Shown one piece after another: positions 61,300-64,000 of a DNA stretch of 64,000 nt. The notes beneath the pieces are model-generated. The model was not told where the DNA came from, did not search any database, and worked only from the letters and a program-made list of their open reading frames with translations. The stretch spans positions 1,984,001-2,048,000 of the forward strand of contig NZ_CP150900.1 in the NCBI RefSeq assembly GCF_038050405.1. The letters are read 5' to 3'. Position 1 is the first letter of the stretch. Every line of letters begins with the position of its first letter. Source of the stretch: Paraburkholderia sp. IMGN_8 (lineage in GTDB: Bacteria > Pseudomonadota > Gammaproteobacteria > Burkholderiales > Burkholderiaceae). Position numbers and translations under genes: made by a program.

Positions 61300-62711
61300 A
61301 ATCGATCGGTGCCCGTCTGGCGATCTGCTACGTACTGGCCTCAACGGTGACGTTCGCCTCGCTGTTTCTGGCCGGGCGCTACTTCATGGAACGGCACGCG
61401 ATCCATGCGCTGGACCTGCTCAACGAATCCGAGTTCGAACAACTGAAGGCGGGTGTCGGCCCTGTTGGCAAGACACTGTCGCAGGACGTGCTGCGAAGTC
61501 GCGTGCATGCCATGATGACCGACGACCTCGAACTGTTCTATGTCGAGGTTGACGCACCGAACGGCGATATCGTGTTTCGTTCTCAAGGCCTGCGCGATCG
61601 TCAGATTCCCGTGCTGCCGAAGGCCCACGTTTTCAATGCGTTTGTCGATGGCTTGGGCGAACTGCGAGCGGGCTTGTTTCCGTTGGGGCCATACAAGGTC
61701 CTCATCGCCACTTCGAAGAACCACGTCAAGGTGGTGATGGAAGGCTACGAACGGACCTTCTACGGGTTGTTGCTGGTCATGGTCGTGGTTAGCAGCATCA
61801 TCGGCTACGGTTTCAGCCGGATGGCCCTGCGCCCGCTCAGGTTGATCCAGGACACCGCCGACCGCATTCGCTCGGATAATCTGAGTGAACGGATTCCAGT
61901 CGCGGCGGCGAAGGACGAGATTTCCGACCTGGCGCGCCTGCTCAACCAGATGTTCGACCGCCTCGAAATTTCATTCGACCAGATTCGCCGGTTCACCGCC
62001 GAGGCGTCCCATGAGCTCAAGACCCCTTTGACGCTGGTGCGGCTGCAGGCAGAGAAACTGGTGGTGGAAGGGCAGTTGCTGCCGGCGCAGGAGCAGTCCG
62101 TGCAGATCCAGATCAAGGAGCTCGCGCACCTCAATCGCATCATCGAGGATTTGCTGTTTCTGTCGCGTGCCGACGCCCGCGCTATTACGCTCGATCTCAG
62201 GCTGCAGGATCCCGAACCTTTCCTGCAGAGCTTCGCCCAGGACGCCCATGTGTTGGCGGAGCATCAGCAACTGCGATTTTTCCTGACCCACCACGGTTGC
62301 GGCCAGGTGGCCATCGAGCCGAAATGGTTGCGACAGGTGCTGCTCAATCTGCTGAGCAATGCGCTCTCGGCATCGCCGGTGGGCGGTCGGATCACGTTGC
62401 GCTCCACGCTCATGGACGGTACCTGGCAAGTGAGTATCGAGGATGAGGGCCCGGGCGTGCCTGCGGAGCAGCGTGAACGCATCTTCGAACGTTTCGTGCG
62501 TATCAGCCGTCCAGGCGAGGACAAGGGCACTGGACTTGGTTTGGCCATCTGCCGTAGTCTCGTTGAGCTGCACGGCGGCCGCATCTTCGCCGAGGCTGCG
62601 TCCGGCAGCTGCGGCTTGCGCATGGTGTTTGAGATTCCTGCTGAGACGTCGACTGGCGGCGCCGCCGTCACGTCGCAAGACATCCCATTGCCTGAAACGG
62701 ACGCGACCTGA
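61296..62711 (+). CDS. sensor histidine kinase
   Basis: Encodes 471 residues. TM1 (about 8-26), a periplasmic sensor domain of about 125 residues, TM2 (about 154-173; 'LLLVMVVVSSIIGYGF'), HAMP (about 175-228), HisKA with H239 in 'ASHELKTPLTLVRL', and HATPase with 'NLLSNALSASP' (N box), 'IEDEGPGVP' (G1) and 'GTGLGLAICRSLVELHGG' (G2). It starts at an ATGA overlap with the response regulator. The periplasmic domain is short and unlike the Cache-like proteins, so the signal may come through them or directly. Ligand unknown. Confidence 0.94.
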   Translation: MKSIGARLAICYVLASTVTFASLFLAGRYFMERHAIHALDLLNESEFEQLKAGVGPVGKTLSQDVLRSRVHAMMTDDLELFYVEVDAPNGDIVFRSQGLRDRQIPVLPKAHVFNAFVDGLGELRAGLFPLGPYKVLIATSKNHVKVVMEGYERTFYGLLLVMVVVSSIIGYGFSRMALRPLRLIQDTADRIRSDNLSERIPVAAAKDEISDLARLLNQMFDRLEISFDQIRRFTAEASHELKTPLTLVRLQAEKLVVEGQLLPAQEQSVQIQIKELAHLNRIIEDLLFLSRADARAITLDLRLQDPEPFLQSFAQDAHVLAEHQQLRFFLTHHGCGQVAIEPKWLRQVLLNLLSNALSASPVGGRITLRSTLMDGTWQVSIEDEGPGVPAEQRERIFERFVRISRPGEDKGTGLGLAICRSLVELHGGRIFAEAASGSCGLRMVFEIPAETSTGGAAVTSQDIPLPETDAT

Positions 62712-62768
62712 CTCGCGCGAGTCGCCGCACACGTCGCCGCTCGGCGTCGCCTGCCTGCGGTGGCGTTC

Positions 62769-63578
62769 TCAGAGATCGCGCTGATAGCCGAGATAGTAGG
62801 AGAACTGATTGGTTTGCTTGACGTGAGTGAGACCGCAACCTACCGAGAACAGCAGCCGGTCGTGGTCCGTGAAACTGTACTGTCCGCCCAGGTTGAAGGC
62901 CAGCGACGACGGGTCGGCGACCGTGGCGGCGCCGGTATAGAACAGTTCCCCGCCGAGTTCGAGTTGCTCGTTGATCTTGCGCACCGCCGCCCAACCCGCA
63001 ATCCAATAGCCTTTCTCGTTCGCGTGACGATTGACGACATAGCCACCCCCGCCGAAAGTCGTCCAGTTACCGATCGTTTTCTGCACCCACAACGGCAGCA
63101 ACACACGGCTGTGACCGTCGCCGAGGCCGAGACGATCGTTGCCGGTGGGAATGATCGCGCCTGGACTGAACGCCACTTGCGGGCGGATACCCTTGTCGTC
63201 TTCTGTAATGAAGCGGTATTTGACGCTGAGTTCCATGTCGCCGAACCCGTAGTGGAACTTCTCGCCGCTCGCGTGCATGAACGACATGCCGAGATTCAGG
63301 CTGGCTTCGAGGTTATCGGTCGCGCCGTAGTTGATTTCGACTGCGGGCAGCGCGCCGCTATATTCGCCTTGCCTGACGGTGCCGGTGGCGCCCGTGTTGA
63401 TTTCGAAATGTCCCCGTTCGATGGGCTCGGCATCGTCCGTCACGAAGGGTAGGGTGGCGAACGCGCTGTGGGATGCCAGCAAGGTACTGGCGGCGAGTAT
63501 CGTCATGACAATTCGTGGACCCGCTTGTGCACGGCGCGCGCGTGGTGTCGTGGCGGTTCGACGGGGAAGGCTGGGCAC
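62769..63578 (-). CDS. outer membrane transporter-like beta-barrel protein
   Basis: Encodes 269 residues from a GTG after CAGGAGATCGAAGACC. Signal peptide 'MTILAASTLLASHSAFA' following a basic N-terminal stretch, then barrel-like amphipathic strands: 'VTDDAEPIERGHFEINTGAT', 'AVEINYGATDNLEASLNLGM', 'YGFGDMELSVKYRFI' and 'AFNLGGQYSFTDHDRLLFSV'. The family resembles the 'transporter' proteins of phenol meta-pathway type often found in Burkholderiales. It is convergent with the sensor kinase gene, 57 bases away. Function beyond an outer-membrane channel is unknown. Confidence 0.75.
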   Translation of the reverse strand: MPSLPRRTATTPRARRAQAGPRIVMTILAASTLLASHSAFATLPFVTDDAEPIERGHFEINTGATGTVRQGEYSGALPAVEINYGATDNLEASLNLGMSFMHASGEKFHYGFGDMELSVKYRFITEDDKGIRPQVAFSPGAIIPTGNDRLGLGDGHSRVLLPLWVQKTIGNWTTFGGGGYVVNRHANEKGYWIAGWAAVRKINEQLELGGELFYTGAATVADPSSLAFNLGGQYSFTDHDRLLFSVGCGLTHVKQTNQFSYYLGYQRDL

Positions 63579-63703
63579 GGTCTTCGATCTCCTGAGTTGT
63601 GATTGCTTGACGCCTTGTGTGAGCGTCCTGAAGGCGAGCGGGCAGGGACGCACGGTCGGCGTCCGCCGTCAAGCTGCGGCCGGGCGCGACCGCAGCTGCC
63701 GGG

Positions 63704-64000
63704 TTAATGACCGATTTCGGTGAACTGCGGCGGGCGCCATTTGAGCAGCTTGTTCTCGAGCTGCGTGAGGAGGAACTCTGCCCCCAGCGCCACGACGGCC
63801 AGCACGATCATCGCGGCGAAAACCCCGGCTGCGTTGAAGGCACCCTGAGCCGTCGAGATCAGCAGACCGATGCCTTGCCGGGAGCCAAGGAATTCACCGA
63901 CCACGGCCCCAACGAGCGCGAAACCGAAGCTGACGTGCAGGCTCGCCAGAATCCAGCTCATGGCCGCGGGCAGCACCACTGTCAGGGTGACCTGACGCTT
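63704..64000 (-). CDS. ABC transporter permease, C-terminal part (runs off window)
   Basis: The last 99 residues of a nitrate/sulfonate/taurine-type (SsuC/TauC) inner-membrane permease. The sequence runs from the right edge: 'VLPAAMSWILASLHVSFGFA', 'LVGAVVGEFLGSRQGIGLLI', and the final helix 'VFAAMIVLAVVALGAEFLL'. The 'LVGAVVGEF' and 'GIGLLI' pieces belong to the ATPase-contacting EAA-like region. The start lies beyond 64000. The 125 bases between this gene and the outer-membrane protein gene hold no other gene. Confidence 0.85.
   Translation of the reverse strand, partial: KRQVTLTVVLPAAMSWILASLHVSFGFALVGAVVGEFLGSRQGIGLLISTAQGAFNAAGVFAAMIVLAVVALGAEFLLTQLENKLLKWRPPQFTEIGH

Noticed and set aside
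1..64000. rRNA, tRNA, CRISPR arrays, insertion sequences, integrases
   Set aside because: I looked for cloverleaf-like stretches ending in CCA, regularly spaced repeats and transposase or integrase motifs on both strands and found none I can support.

Overview
The window reads as a chromosome or megaplasmid segment of a Burkholderiaceae beta-proteobacterium, most like Paraburkholderia or Caballeronia. Base composition is GC-rich, catabolic genes are dense, and regulators of the LysR, TetR, MarR and sigma-54 types sit next to the pathways they probably control. Other family traits are general porins of the Burkholderia type, CaiB/BaiF CoA-transferases, a complete acetone carboxylase locus, and a recurrent Shine-Dalgarno signature GGAGAC a few bases before many starts. 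I see no rRNA, tRNA, CRISPR array or insertion sequence.

Layout. (1) 0.1-4.6 kb: etfB-etfA-acyl-CoA dehydrogenase and an OmpW-family porin. (2) 4.6-14.3 kb: a mixed accessory stretch with two SDR oxidoreductases divergent from a TetR repressor and two operator-like palindromes between them, a LysR regulator, a CaiB/BaiF CoA-transferase, a minus-strand hydrolase-MarR-SnoaL-MaoC group, a second alpha/beta hydrolase, a frameshifted tautomerase and a second TetR. (3) 14.6-21.9 kb: a catabolic operon of enoyl-CoA hydratase, CaiB/BaiF CoA-transferase, fumarylacetoacetase, MFS transporter and porin, followed by a LysR gene. (4) 22.1-26.8 kb: MarR plus an EmrA-EmrB-OprM type tripartite efflux pump. 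(5) 27.3-37.5 kb: acetone carboxylase acxABC between two paralogous AcxR/AcoR-like sigma-54 activators, with sigma-54 promoters and a repeated inverted motif that is probably the activator site. (6) 37.6-46.3 kb: a sugar-acid type catabolic cluster of LysR, PdxA2, beta-propeller, MFS, amidohydrolase/lactonase, enolase-superfamily dehydratase and ketoglutaric-semialdehyde-type dehydrogenase, ending in a decayed porin. (7) 46.4-56.3 kb: a cluster made entirely of exported proteins: two PstS-like binding proteins, two small Cache-like proteins, a TonB-dependent receptor that carries two more copies of the same small domain at its N-terminus, and two YncE-like beta-propellers. (8) 56.4-60.4 kb: an ATP-citrate-lyase-like pair, the second gene interrupted by a frameshift. 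(9) 60.6-64.0 kb: an OmpR-family two-component system, an outer-membrane protein, and the end of an ABC permease.

The most novel part is region 7. The small Cache-like domain occurs four times in about 7 kb, twice fused to the TonB-dependent receptor where an STN domain would normally be. A tandem 11-bp repeat (TTCAGGTT type) precedes both binding-protein genes, one small-protein gene, and the two-component system 4 kb downstream. I infer a regulated system for capture or sensing of an unknown ligand across the outer membrane.

Region 5 also has strong regulatory logic: a conserved GTTCG-N5-CGAAC-like element lies upstream of both activators and of the acx operon.
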